This document shows positions 50,340 to 59,617 of a DNA stretch of 64,000 nucleotides, piece by piece. The stretch comes from Caballeronia hypogeia (GTDB lineage: Bacteria; Pseudomonadota; Gammaproteobacteria; Burkholderiales; Burkholderiaceae). Numbering within the stretch: position 1 is the first letter of the stretch; every line of letters begins with the position of its first letter. Below the pieces are notes generated by a model. That model worked only from the letters and a program-made list of their open reading frames with translations. It had not been told where the DNA came from and ran no database searches. The stretch is taken from positions 1 through 64,000 of the forward strand of contig NZ_FCOA02000014.1 in assembly GCF_001544875.2 (NCBI RefSeq), written 5' to 3'. A program made the position numbers and the translations under genes.

Positions 50340-50355
50340 CTGGTATCCCATATTA
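50340..50355 (-). promoter_or_regulatory. GntR-type operator in the promoter of GntR copy B
   Basis: On the minus strand it reads TAATATGGGATACCAG, matching the consensus except for the last base. It is about 23 bp upstream of the start codon, suggesting autorepression with reduced affinity. Confidence 0.6.
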
Positions 50356-51022
50356 TTGCTCATAAACGCCAGCCAGTCTCATCAAATCGTTGCTGTGAGC
50401 CCCTACCTTGAATGAGGCAAGAGGTTCGTCATCGACGGTTTCTCTCGTGTAGTAGAGGTCAAATCGGGCGTGCGCTCGTTAATGATGGGGTATAAACAGG
50501 ACGGCACGTTGAAATACGCAGGCGTAGATAAAAATAATTCCGTCACCGTTTGCGAGATAAATCCGTCAACTCGCCGACATGATGGAAGACCAGTCCGTTA
50601 CGTCCCTCTACAATAAGGAAGCAGAAGTCCGCGAAATGAATCTGTCACCGCAATCTAGTCGCAAAGCTGTCAATTGAACAGGCTCACCGTCTCCGCTGCC
50701 GCCTTAAGCGTTTTTCGACAGGTGAGCTGAAACAGGAGCGATCGATTAGATAGTTGCGACTCGACGAAGCGCTAGCCTCGACAGCGTTCGAGGAAACAAC
50801 GTGTGAACTTGCTGCGAAGCCTTGGCTTTAACGGCCGGTGATTTTTCGGAGTCCATCCCGCCTGACAGTACGGAGCAAAGCAATTCCCGCATCGGTAGCG
50901 TGCCTCAAGCGATTGGGCGCAGATCCGATACGCGGCTTGCTGAGAGCAACGACGACAGACCGATTCCAAGACGGTTCGATGACCCGGGCATCGCGTTATA
51001 GACTCGAGTTGGTGCAGAACGC
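50356..51022. other. Non-coding or decayed region right of the island
   Basis: No convincing gene is seen. The sequence is less GC-rich than its surroundings near 50480-50680, and reading frames are short and broken. It joins the island to a run of pseudogenes and may mark a recombination boundary. Confidence 0.5.
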
Positions 51023-51627
51023 TGTGATCACACGCTGATCGTCGCGGGCGATAACGAATGCCGCCTGCCTTCGGCGGCGCTGATCGACTTTCTTCGACAG
51101 GCGCCGCATCATTCACGGCGCATTGCGTCGATCTGCACGGGCGCGTTCGTACTGGCGGCAGCCGGCTCGCCATGATCGAAAGCGACTTCGGGCTGGAAAC
51201 GTCGCGCATGGTCGCGCGCAAGCTCGTGCTCTATCAACGGCGCGGGGGCGGCCAGTCGCAGTTCTCGGCGCTCCTGGAGATGGGCGCACGCTCGGATCGC
51301 GTGCAGATGGCGCTCACCTACGCGAGCGAAAACCTCGCGAGCGATTTGTCGGTCGAGCGGCTGGCCGAAGCGGCGCGGCTCAGTCCGCGCCAGTTCAGCC
51401 GGGTCTTTCGTGAGGAAACGGGGCAATCGCCCGCCAAGGCGGTAGAGCGGCTTCGCGTGGAAGCCGCTCGTCTCATGATGGAGACGACGCGCCATCCGAT
51501 CGAGGTGGTCGCGAGAGAGACTGGTTTCGGTGACCGTGAACGCATGCGTCAGGCGTTCCTGCGTGCGTTCGGTCAGCCGCCGCAGACCATTCAGCGGGCG
51601 TCGGGAGTCACACCGCTTGCGGTCTGA
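51023..51627 (+). pseudogene. Broken GlxA-type AraC-family regulator
   Basis: CDHTLIVAGDNECRLPSAA and SICTGAFVLAAAGS match the end of the DJ-1/GlxA-like sensor domain and stop at a TGA near 51174. After an internal deletion the family resumes in another frame: AMIESDFGLETSRMVARKLV, then the AraC helix-turn-helix domain (RLAEAARLSPRQFSRVFREE, ARETGFGDRERMRQAF). The first roughly 90 residues and a central block are missing. A 189-residue frame from 51058 covers the DNA-binding part and might still be translated, but the gene as a whole is damaged. Confidence 0.7.
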
Positions 51628-51647
51628 TGCACACCAGGTCAGGCTGA

Positions 51648-52043
51648 CTACTGCTCGCCCGGCGTCCACTCCGGGCTATAGCCGCCCAGCGCCGGGTGAT
51701 ACATCTCGTCCCCGGAGTGCTGCGTGAATTCAACGTTGAGTCGGTCTTCGCGCAGGCCGAGAATATCGATGCAATGCGCGCATAGCGCTTTCGCCACTTC
51801 CATGCGCAACTCGGGTGGCCGTCCCTTTCTGACGTCCAGCATCATGACCGCGACCGGCACGGGCTCTTCACCGGCTTCTGGAATCCGCCAGACGCCTCCG
51901 TCGCCCAGTTCCCGAATCGCGACACTGATTCGCCGGATGTCGACCGACATCAACTGTGCGTAGGTCTCGCTCATCTTCAGCGCCAGGCGCTGCTTGTCTT
52001 CCACCGAATAGTGGCCGCATACATCCAGTTGCAAATACGGCAT
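51648..52043 (-). CDS. Tautomerase-family protein (4-oxalocrotonate tautomerase superfamily)
   Basis: A 131-residue protein starting MPYLQLDVCGHYSVEDKQRL. The proline after the initiator Met is the catalytic N-terminal base of this superfamily. Further blocks are KMSETYAQLMSVDIRRISVA and DRLNVEFTQHSGDEMYHPAL. It is larger than classical 62-residue tautomerases and probably belongs to the two-repeat or long-form group. The ATG at 52043 was chosen because it exposes Pro; an upstream extension is unsupported. No operon partner is intact nearby. Confidence 0.82.
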   Translation of the reverse strand: MPYLQLDVCGHYSVEDKQRLALKMSETYAQLMSVDIRRISVAIRELGDGGVWRIPEAGEEPVPVAVMMLDVRKGRPPELRMEVAKALCAHCIDILGLREDRLNVEFTQHSGDEMYHPALGGYSPEWTPGEQ

Positions 52044-52421
52044 GGTCGTTTCACTCCTCGAAAACCCCGTTCTCGATCGAACGCGGAGCCGTTCCAATGT
52101 CGCATGCGCAAGGTTTTCGGCCATGCAACCGAGGTGGCGCCCCATCTATCGATCATGTTTCGGATGCTCAGCGCGGGCGCTTTCAATGCGAAGCCGCAGT
52201 TGAAATGTCCTCAAGAAGCCGATCTGCCCAACCGAAAGGGGCCTGAGACGGGTCTCGGCTGCAGCTTCCGTGCGCCGAACAGGTGGCGTGAGTTTGGCGT
52301 AACGGCTCGATCATCATTCGTATAACTACATAAATGCCAATCATTGTTACTTATGTAAAGTCACCATGCGAACGACCCCACACTCCACCAATCATCCGAA
52401 TGTCGCGCCCTGAAAACACGA
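52044..52421. other. Intergenic region with a long inverted repeat
   Basis: TACATAA (52327-52333) and TTATGTA (52351-52357) form an inverted repeat with a 17-base centre in AT-rich sequence, like a regulator-binding or promoter region. The nearby LysR gene is broken, so this could be its orphaned control region. Nothing else is recognised. Confidence 0.4.
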
Positions 52422-52993
52422 CTACTCCAGCTCCTCAAACAGCCAGTCCTGAAAGCTCTTGACCTTCGGCAAATCCATCGACGACTTCAGCAGGTTCAAC
52501 GTCTTCCCATTCACGCTCAACCCATCGAATCCGAACGGCGCCACGAGCTTGCCCGTATCGAGTTCCCGCTGCACCAGCAGCAAACTCTCCAGACACACGC
52601 CGACCCCCATCAGCCGCCGCACTGATCGCCGTGAACGAGCGATCGAAGCGCGGCCCGCGTGAAATATCGAGCGGCGTCTTTCGATGCATGCGCATCCAGT
52701 CGCGCCATCCGACGAGGCAGTTCTCGCTGTGAATCAGCGTGTGATGCTTCAGATCCGCCACCGTGCGAATTGCGTTCGCGCCTTCCATCAGCTTCGGCGA
52801 ACACAGCGGCACGATGGTCTCCGACGGCAAATCGAGCACCAGCGTGCCCGCCGGCTGCAGCCTGCGCGCGCCGTATCGCAAATCGATATCCACCGATTCG
52901 CGCGTCAGATCGACTGGATCATTGGGGGCATGCAGCCGCAAATCGATATCCGGATACCGTGATGAAAAGCGCGCGAGCAGCGGTATCAGCCAT
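52422..52993 (-). pseudogene. Broken LysR-family regulator (GcvA-like effector domain)
   Basis: From about 52993 the frame reads LIPLLARFSSRYPDIDLRLH, TRESVDIDLRYGARR and FDRSFTAISAAADG, typical of the effector domain of GcvA-like LysR proteins. At the C5 run 52604-52608 a one-base excess shifts the frame; the family sequence continues in the next frame as VGVCLESLLLVQRELDTGK to the stop at 52422. The N-terminal helix-turn-helix is absent beyond 52993. Loss of the DNA-binding domain makes it non-functional regardless of the frameshift. Confidence 0.75.
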
Positions 52994-53050
52994 TAATACG
53001 CGCGACGCCGCGGCGGACAGTCTAACGGCATTGAAGAACGCCACGGCGGC

Positions 53051-53281
53051 GCCGATGCCCGCGCGCTGGGCCGTTTGCGCGATGCCGCGAGCATGTGTGC
53101 CGCCGCAGACCTGCTGACGTAACCGATCAGCAACGTGCGCAAGGAAGCGGCGCTCGCCCTCGGCGAACTCGGCAACATCGATGCGCTGCCGGTGCTCGAA
53201 GCCGCCCTGGAGGACCGCAATCCCGAAGTGCGCAAGACCGCACGCATCGCGATTGGGCAAATCGGCGCGCGGTGCGGCTGA
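53051..53281 (+). pseudogene. Remnant of a HEAT-repeat protein
   Basis: A continuous frame reads ADARALGRLRDAASMCAAAD, then an in-frame TAA, then NVRKEAALALGELGNIDALP, VLEAALEDRNPEVRKTARIA and IGQIG before the final stop. These are PBS-lyase-type HEAT repeats (V-R-x-x-A-A-x-A-L-G-x-L-G). No start codon or full domain remains. It is probably the 3' relic of a HEAT-repeat gene, decayed together with neighbouring LysR and AraC genes. Confidence 0.6.
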
Positions 53282-53539
53282 GGCGCGCCCAAAGCATCAC
53301 TCATGGTTTCACTCCGGGTCCGCTCGATTGATCGAATCCAGGTCAAGGGAAAACGACTCCACAACGAAACTTTTCTGCAATGCATTGCGCGCAACGAACG
53401 CGATGCAGCAATCGCGCGGCGTCGTCTCTCACCGATGCTGTGCGCGCTGCTATCGGACGTCCCGGTATGAGATCGTCCACTGCGCGGCTTCGAATAGCGA
53501 CGATTTCGCCTTAGCTTCTGAGGATTCATCGTTTAGCGT

Positions 53540-53555
53540 TGGCGCATTGGTTGCA
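53540..53555 (+). promoter_or_regulatory. Sigma-54-type promoter upstream of the SfnC-like gene
   Basis: TGGCGCATTGGTTGCA fits the -24/-12 pattern: GG and GC are exactly ten bases apart, with TTGCA at the -12 element. It ends 36 bp before the ATG at 53592. Sigma-54 control via SfnR-type activators is known for organosulfur genes in pseudomonads, which makes the position meaningful. Confidence 0.6.
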
Positions 53556-53591
53556 GATAATCGACGCTTTCACGAACCTCGCACATGCACC

Positions 53592-54836
53592 ATGCCTTTC
53601 GATCGCAATGCTCCCCTGCCTTCGGGTGTCGTCGTCGGCGCTGCGTGGGGCCCCGGCCCCACGGAAAACTACGCGGCGCTCGCCGCTTCCTTTCGCCCCG
53701 TATTCGCTCGCATTCGCGAACAGAGCGTGACGCGCGAGCTCGAACGCCGCCTTCCCGCCGACGAGATCGCATGGCTGCGCGACGCGGGCTTCACGTCGTT
53801 GCGCGTGCCGCGCGAGCATGGCGGAAAAGGCATCCGGCTCGTCGAATTGTTCGAACTGTTGATCGAACTGTCGGAGGCGGATTCCAACATCACGCAGGCG
53901 CTGCGCGCGCATTTCGGCTTCACCGAGCATGCACTGGATAGTCCCGCCGAACGACGCGAGCGATGGCTCGCGCGGCTCGGCAACGGCGAGATCGTCGGCG
54001 CAGCGTGGTCCGAGACCGGCGAGGCGCCGCGCAGCCAGTTCGCGACGCGCCTCACGCGCAACGCGAGCGGCTGGCATCTGAACGGCGCGAAGTTCTATAC
54101 GACGGGGTCGCTCTTCGCCGACTGGATCCACGTCGGCGCAACCGATGCGGACGATGAGGCGGTTTCAGTCACGGTCAAACGTCATACGGACGGCGTGGAA
54201 GTGATCGACGACTGGGACGGCATGGGCCAGCGTCTCACCGCGAGCGGCACGAGCCGCTTCAACAACGTGAAGGTCGATGAACGCGAGATCGTCGCGGGCC
54301 GCGCGCCGTTTCCCTACTCCGAAGCGTTCTATCAGCTCGTGCATCTGGCGACGCTCGCGGGCATCGGCCGCGCCGTCGCGAGCGATGCCGCCGCGGTTCT
54401 CGCCAGCCGCAAGCGCAGCTACAGCAATGCCGTGACCTCACGCGCGCCGGAAGATCCGCAATTGCTGCAGGTCGTCGGCCGCGCCCGCGCACACGCGTGG
54501 ACGGCCGGCGCGATCGTCGCGCAGGCGGCGCGCGCGCTCGAACGCGCGGTGGCGTCGTTCGACGAGCCGGACGCGCTCGCCATCATCGCGGAGACCGAGA
54601 TCGAGATCTGGCAGGCGCAGACCGTCGCGTCGCAACTGATTCTCGACGCCAGCGCGAACGTCTTCGACGCACTCGGCGCTTCGGCGACGTTGCGCACTTC
54701 GGGACTCGATCGCTACTGGCGCAACGCGCGCACCATCGCGTCGCATAACCCGCGCATCTACAAGGACCGCATCGTCGGCGACTTCGCCGTGAACGGCACG
54801 CTGCCGCCGGGGCAATGGCGCATCGGCGTGGCCTGA
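53592..54836 (+). CDS. SfnC/DszC-like flavin-dependent monooxygenase (acyl-CoA dehydrogenase fold), copy 1
   Basis: A 414-residue protein of the acyl-CoA-dehydrogenase-fold monooxygenases linked to sulfone or organosulfur oxidation. Blocks are TSLRVPREHGGKGIRLVELF, EADSNITQALRAHFGF, GAAWSETGEAPRSQF, LNGAKFYTTGSLFADWIHV, DDWDGMGQRLTASGTSRF and TLRTSGLDRYWRNARTIASH near the end. The ATG at 53592 begins the family-like part; the upstream open frame covers the promoter and a pseudogene. It heads a plus-strand operon with a DszA-type monooxygenase and an ABC importer. Confidence 0.85.
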   Translation: MPFDRNAPLPSGVVVGAAWGPGPTENYAALAASFRPVFARIREQSVTRELERRLPADEIAWLRDAGFTSLRVPREHGGKGIRLVELFELLIELSEADSNITQALRAHFGFTEHALDSPAERRERWLARLGNGEIVGAAWSETGEAPRSQFATRLTRNASGWHLNGAKFYTTGSLFADWIHVGATDADDEAVSVTVKRHTDGVEVIDDWDGMGQRLTASGTSRFNNVKVDEREIVAGRAPFPYSEAFYQLVHLATLAGIGRAVASDAAAVLASRKRSYSNAVTSRAPEDPQLLQVVGRARAHAWTAGAIVAQAARALERAVASFDEPDALAIIAETEIEIWQAQTVASQLILDASANVFDALGASATLRTSGLDRYWRNARTIASHNPRIYKDRIVGDFAVNGTLPPGQWRIGVA

Positions 54837-54865
54837 CTTTTTCTTCCTTCGCCACACGCCCTGCC

Positions 54866-56263
54866 ATGAGCAAGAAGCAAATCATTCTGAACGCGTTCAA
54901 CATGAACTGCGTCGGCCATATCAATCATGGCCTGTGGACCCATCCGCGCGACCGTTCGACGGATTATCGGAAACTCTCCTACTGGACCGATCTCGCGAAG
55001 CTGCTGGAGCGCGGCCTGTTCGACGGGCTTTTCATCGCGGATATCGTCGGCGTGTACGACATCTATCGACAATCAGTTGATGTCACGCTGAAGGAGTCGG
55101 TGCAATTGCCCGTCAACGATCCGATGATGCTCGTCTCCGCGATGGTGGCCGCCACGCGAAATCTCGGCTTCGGCATCACGGTCAATCTCACGTACGAGGC
55201 GCCCTATCTGCTCGCGCGGCGCTTTTCCACCCTCGATCATCTGACCGATGGCCGCATCGGCTGGAACATCGTGACCGGCTATCTCGACAGCGCCGCGCGC
55301 GCGATGGGCCACACCGAAATGATCGCGCACGACGAGCGCTACGATCGCGCCGACGAGTATCTCGACGTGCTCTACAAGCTTTGGGAAGGAAGCTGGCAGG
55401 ACGACGCGGTGCTGCGCGATCGCGAAGGCCGGGTATTCGCCGATCCCTCGAAGGTCCGCAAGCTGAATCATCACGGCCGCTATTACGACGTCGAGGGCTA
55501 TCACCTGTGCGAGCCGTCGCCGCAGCGTACGCCGGTGCTCTTTCAGGCGGGATCATCGGGACGCGGCCAGGCGTTCGCCGTGCGTCATGCGGAATGCGTG
55601 TTTGTGTCGAGCCAGAGCAAGGAAGGCACGCGCAAGCTCGTCGACGCACTGCGCGCACAAGCCGTCGAAGCCGGGCGCGATGCGGGCGATCTGAAGATCA
55701 TCATGGGCGTCACCGTGGTGGTGGGCCGCACCCAGCGCGAGGCCGAAGAGAAGTTCGCCGAATACGCGCGGTATGCGAGTCCCGAAGCCGGACTCGCGCA
55801 CTTCGCGGCGGGCAGCGGTATCGACTATTCGACCTACGCGCCCGATGACGAACTCGCGCCGCCCGGCGGTCACAAGGGGCGCGGCATCGAATCGTCGGTG
55901 CAGCGCGTGACCGACGGCAAGCGCGGCGTCGCCGTGCGCCATCTGCTCGAACAGATGCAACTGGGCGGACGCTACACGACGATCGTCGGCGATCCGGTTC
56001 AGGTGGCCGACGCGCTGCAATCATGGGTCGACGAAGCGGGCATCGACGGCTTCAATCTCACGCGCACGGTAACGCCGGAAAGCTACGAGGATTTCATCGA
56101 TCTCGTCATTCCCGAACTGCAGTCGCGGGGCATCTACAAGACGTCGTACGCGGAGGGCACGTTGCGCGAGAAGCTCTTCGGCGGCGGCGCGCGGCTCGGG
56201 GACCGTCATACGGGCGCCGGTTTCCGCGATCTGTCCGAGCCGGCGCTCAGGCAAGCACCATGA
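54866..56263 (+). CDS. NtaA/SnaA/DszA-family flavin-dependent monooxygenase
   Basis: A 465-residue LLM-class enzyme of the NtaA/DszA branch. It has MSKKQIILNAFNMNCVGHIN, GLWTHPRDRSTDY, DGLFIADIVGVYDIY, TVNLTYEAPYLLARRFSTLD, RIGWNIVTGYLDSAARAMG, YHLCEPSPQRTPVLFQAGSS and GIDGFNLTRTVTPESYEDFI. Relatives oxidise sulfones, sulfonates, nitrilotriacetate or similar, with a partner reductase. No flavin reductase is in this cluster. The stop overlaps the next ATG (ATGA), so it is co-translated with the ABC ATPase. Confidence 0.88.
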   Translation: MSKKQIILNAFNMNCVGHINHGLWTHPRDRSTDYRKLSYWTDLAKLLERGLFDGLFIADIVGVYDIYRQSVDVTLKESVQLPVNDPMMLVSAMVAATRNLGFGITVNLTYEAPYLLARRFSTLDHLTDGRIGWNIVTGYLDSAARAMGHTEMIAHDERYDRADEYLDVLYKLWEGSWQDDAVLRDREGRVFADPSKVRKLNHHGRYYDVEGYHLCEPSPQRTPVLFQAGSSGRGQAFAVRHAECVFVSSQSKEGTRKLVDALRAQAVEAGRDAGDLKIIMGVTVVVGRTQREAEEKFAEYARYASPEAGLAHFAAGSGIDYSTYAPDDELAPPGGHKGRGIESSVQRVTDGKRGVAVRHLLEQMQLGGRYTTIVGDPVQVADALQSWVDEAGIDGFNLTRTVTPESYEDFIDLVIPELQSRGIYKTSYAEGTLREKLFGGGARLGDRHTGAGFRDLSEPALRQAP

Positions 56264-57960
56264 AAACGTCGACGCCACTGCTTCAGATCGATCAGTTGAG
56301 CGTGTCCTTCGGCGGGCACGCGGCGGTTCGTCCCTTCGACCTGACGATCGAGCGCGGCGAGATCGTCGCGCTCGTGGGCGAATCCGGCAGCGGAAAATCG
56401 ACCATCGCCCTCGCGACGATGGGTTTACTGCCCGGCCGCGCGCGCATGCAAGGCGAAATCCGCTTCGAAGGGAAACCGCTCTTCGAGCAAAGCGAGCGTG
56501 AGTGGAGCGCGCTGCGCGGCAATCGCATCAGCATGATCTTTCAGGAGCCGATGACTTCGCTGAACCCGCTTCAGCCCATCGGCAAACAGGTCGCCGAAGC
56601 GCTGACGCTGCATCGGCCGATGTCCGCGCAGGCCGCGCGCAAGGAAACGCTCGAACTGCTCGAACTCGTGCGCCTGCCCGAGTCGCAGCGCCGCTTCGGG
56701 GACTATCCGCATCAACTGTCGGGCGGGCAGCGGCAGCGCGTGATGATCGCCATTGCGGTCGCGTGCCGCCCCGGCCTCCTGATCGCCGACGAACCCACCA
56801 CCGCGCTCGACGTCACCATCCAGGCGCAGATTCTGGAACTGATCGACCGGCTGCGGCGCGAACTGTCGATGGCCGTGCTGCTCATCACACACGATCTCGG
56901 CGTGGTCGGGCGCTGGGCGGATCGCGTGGTCGTGATGAAGGACGGCGCGAAGGTCGAGGAAGCAGCGAACAGGCAGCTCTTCATGCAGCCGTCGCAGCCC
57001 TACACACGCGCGTTGCTCGGCGCGTCGCTGCACTTCGGCGCGGGTCTGCATTATCGCGACGCGCGGCTGACCGATACGCCACGCACCGCGCCGATGCGGC
57101 CGGAGAGTGCGCAGGCCCGCGTGCTGCTGGAAGCCCGCGACATACGCGTCGACTATCGAGGCGTGCGCGCCGTCGACGGCGTCAGCTTCGAGATTCGCGC
57201 GGGCGAGACCGTTGGACTCGTCGGCGAATCGGGATGCGGCAAGTCATCGATTTCGCGTGCGCTGACGCGGCTCGTCGAGCCAGCCGCAGGCAGCATCGTG
57301 TTCGACGGCGAGGACATCACCCATCGGGGACGGCGCGCATTGCGGCCGTATCGAAGGCGTGTACAGATGATCTTTCAGGATCCGTACGGCTCGCTCAATC
57401 CGCGTCACACGGTCGAGCGCACGCTAGGTCATGCGCTGGCCATCCACGGCGTCTCGAACCGGCGCGAACGGCAGGCCAGGATTCGCCGCATCGTCGATGC
57501 CGTGGGCCTGCCTGAATCGGCGCTCAAGCGCTATCCGCACGAGTTCTCCGGCGGGCAGCGGCAGCGCATCGGCATTGCGCGCGCGCTCGTGCTCAGGCCG
57601 GAACTCGTCATCTGTGACGAGCCGGTATCCGCGCTCGACGTCTCCATCCAGGCGCAGATTCTCGATCTGCTCGCCGACCTCAAGCACGAACTCGGCCTCG
57701 CCTTGCTCTTCATCTCGCATGACCTGTCGGTGGTCCGGTATATCGCCGATCGCGTGCTGGTGATGCGGGCCGGACGCATCGTCGAAAGCGGGGATCACGT
57801 CTCCATCTGGACCTCGCCGCAACACACCTACACGCGCGCGCTGATCGACGCGGTGCCGTCATCGCACGCGCCATTCTCATCCCACACAAGGAAAATCGAT
57901 CGTGACTTTGAAGAGCAAGCCGCAGCCGACCTCAACCTCGCCGCTCCTGTTCCGCGATGA
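56260..57960 (+). CDS. ABC transporter, fused double ATPase of peptide type (DppD-DppF-like)
   Basis: A 566-residue protein with two ATPase domains in one chain. The first has GESGSGKST, signature LSGGQRQRVMIAIAVA and Walker B LLIADEPTTALD. The second has GESGCGKSS, signature FSGGQRQRIGIARALV and Walker B LVICDEPVSALD. A linker with the oligopeptide-type TRALLGASLHFG lies between. Such fusions drive peptide, glutathione or opine-type importers. Its end overlaps the GTG start of the binding-protein gene by 59 bp. Confidence 0.9.
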   Translation: MKTSTPLLQIDQLSVSFGGHAAVRPFDLTIERGEIVALVGESGSGKSTIALATMGLLPGRARMQGEIRFEGKPLFEQSEREWSALRGNRISMIFQEPMTSLNPLQPIGKQVAEALTLHRPMSAQAARKETLELLELVRLPESQRRFGDYPHQLSGGQRQRVMIAIAVACRPGLLIADEPTTALDVTIQAQILELIDRLRRELSMAVLLITHDLGVVGRWADRVVVMKDGAKVEEAANRQLFMQPSQPYTRALLGASLHFGAGLHYRDARLTDTPRTAPMRPESAQARVLLEARDIRVDYRGVRAVDGVSFEIRAGETVGLVGESGCGKSSISRALTRLVEPAAGSIVFDGEDITHRGRRALRPYRRRVQMIFQDPYGSLNPRHTVERTLGHALAIHGVSNRRERQARIRRIVDAVGLPESALKRYPHEFSGGQRQRIGIARALVLRPELVICDEPVSALDVSIQAQILDLLADLKHELGLALLFISHDLSVVRYIADRVLVMRAGRIVESGDHVSIWTSPQHTYTRALIDAVPSSHAPFSSHTRKIDRDFEEQAAADLNLAAPVPR

Positions 57961-59617
57961 TCCGCTGGGCGCCGCGGTGGCCGATCTGAAACGGCGCAGA
58001 TTGCTCAAGGGTGCGGGCGCGCTGCTCGCGGGGGCCGCGACGCCGTTCGTGTTCACGGGCCACGCGTGGGCCGCGACCGAAACGACGCCGATCACGCTGA
58101 CCGGCGCGAAACGCGGCGGCACGCTCACGGCGGTCATTCATCCGGAACCGCCGACGCTCGCGTTCTTCGTCAACTCCGCGACGATGATCGGCGCGGTGGC
58201 GAGCAAGGTCTTCGATGGTCTCGTGGAGTACGGTCCCGACCTGAAACCGCGCCCGCAACTGGCGGAAAGCTGGAACGTCTCGCCCGACGGTCTCGCGTGG
58301 ACTTTCAAACTGCGTCGCAACGCGCTGTGGCACGACGGCCAGCCCTTCACTTCCGCCGACGTGAAATTTTCGGCGGAGGAAGTCTGGCTCAAGATCAGCC
58401 CGGCATCGCGGCGCGTGCTGCAATACCTGACGAAAATCGAAACGCCGGATGCCCATACGGTCGTCCTGCATCTGTCGAAATCGACGCCCGCGACCTTCGG
58501 CATTCTCGATTCGCTCGGCACGCCGATCCTGCCGAAGCATCTCTACGAGAACACGGACATCCGCAACAATCCGTACAACAACAAGCCAGTCGGCACGGGT
58601 CCATTCAAGTTCACCGAATGGGCGCGCGGCGACCGCATCGTGCTCGACCGATTCGAGAAATACTGGGCGCCCGGCCAACCGTATCTGGACCGCATCACGT
58701 GGAAGATCACGCCGGACGTCTCGGGCCGCGCCACCGCGCTCGAAACCGGCGCGGCGCAATACGGCGAGCGCAACCCGGTGACCTTCGCCGATGCCGACCG
58801 GCTCGCGAAGCTGCCCAGTCTCGTCGTCTCGCGCGAAGGCTATAACGGCTACGCGGCGTGGCTCTGGCTCGAACCCAATTTGCGCGATCCGATCCTCGGC
58901 AAGCTCGAAGTGCGTCAGGCCATCGCCCATGCGATCAACCGCGACGTGCTCGTCAAGACCGTCTGGGGCGGCTACGCGGTGCCCGCGACGGGGCCGGAGT
59001 CGTCGCTGGTGAAGGCGTTCTACACGCCGGATACTCAGCAATATCCCTACGATCCGAAGCGCGCCGAGGCGCTTCTCGACAAGGCCGGCTTTCCGAAGAA
59101 AGCGGACGGCTGGCGCTTCAAGATAGATCACGATTTCATTCCCTATGGCGACGACTACCGGCGCACCGGCGAATTCGTGCGCCAGGCGCTGCGGCGCGTG
59201 GGCATCGACGTGAATCTGCGCGGACAGGACCTGCCTACATGGATCAAGAACGTCTTCACCGACTACAACTTCCAGCTCATCAGCAGCTGGGGCACGGACG
59301 GTCTCGATCCGCAGATCGGCATCGAGCAGCATTACTGGTCGAAGGCGGCGTCGAACGGCACGCCGTGGTTCAACGCGTCCGGTTACGCGAGCCCTGAAAT
59401 GGACCATGTGATCGAGGCGGCGCAGACGGAGACCGATCCGGCCAAACGGCGCGATCTCTACATCCAGTTGCAGAAGATCGCGCAGCGCGACCTCTCGCTC
59501 ATCAATCTGTTCGAGTTTCGCTGGTTCGGCGTCTGGTCGAAGAACCTGCGCAACGTAACCGATACCGCCAGCCATTCGCGCTCCAACTTCGCGCGAGTCT
59601 GGTTCGACCAGGCGTGA
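57902..59617 (+). CDS. ABC transporter substrate-binding protein, family 5 (DppA type), Tat-like signal
   Basis: A 571-residue binding protein with a twin-arginine-like leader (KRRRLLKGAGALLAG ... AWA), then SBP_bac_5 features: GGTLTAVIHPEPPTLAFFVN, VFDGLVEYGPDLKPRPQLAE, WTFKLRRNALWHDGQPFTSA, DVKFSAEEV, PVGTGPFKFTEW and the LVKAFYTPDTQQYPYDPKRA region. GTG at 57902 has AAGGA upstream and reads through the ATPase gene end. Ligands of this family are peptides, glutathione, nickel complexes and others; a sulfur-containing ligand would suit the cluster. Confidence 0.9.
   Translation: MTLKSKPQPTSTSPLLFRDDPLGAAVADLKRRRLLKGAGALLAGAATPFVFTGHAWAATETTPITLTGAKRGGTLTAVIHPEPPTLAFFVNSATMIGAVASKVFDGLVEYGPDLKPRPQLAESWNVSPDGLAWTFKLRRNALWHDGQPFTSADVKFSAEEVWLKISPASRRVLQYLTKIETPDAHTVVLHLSKSTPATFGILDSLGTPILPKHLYENTDIRNNPYNNKPVGTGPFKFTEWARGDRIVLDRFEKYWAPGQPYLDRITWKITPDVSGRATALETGAAQYGERNPVTFADADRLAKLPSLVVSREGYNGYAAWLWLEPNLRDPILGKLEVRQAIAHAINRDVLVKTVWGGYAVPATGPESSLVKAFYTPDTQQYPYDPKRAEALLDKAGFPKKADGWRFKIDHDFIPYGDDYRRTGEFVRQALRRVGIDVNLRGQDLPTWIKNVFTDYNFQLISSWGTDGLDPQIGIEQHYWSKAASNGTPWFNASGYASPEMDHVIEAAQTETDPAKRRDLYIQLQKIAQRDLSLINLFEFRWFGVWSKNLRNVTDTASHSRSNFARVWFDQA

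Noticed and set aside
51058..51627. Annotating the 189-residue AraC-type frame as an intact regulator
   Set aside because: The sensor domain is truncated, has an internal deletion and a frame change, and earlier family sequence lies in another frame.
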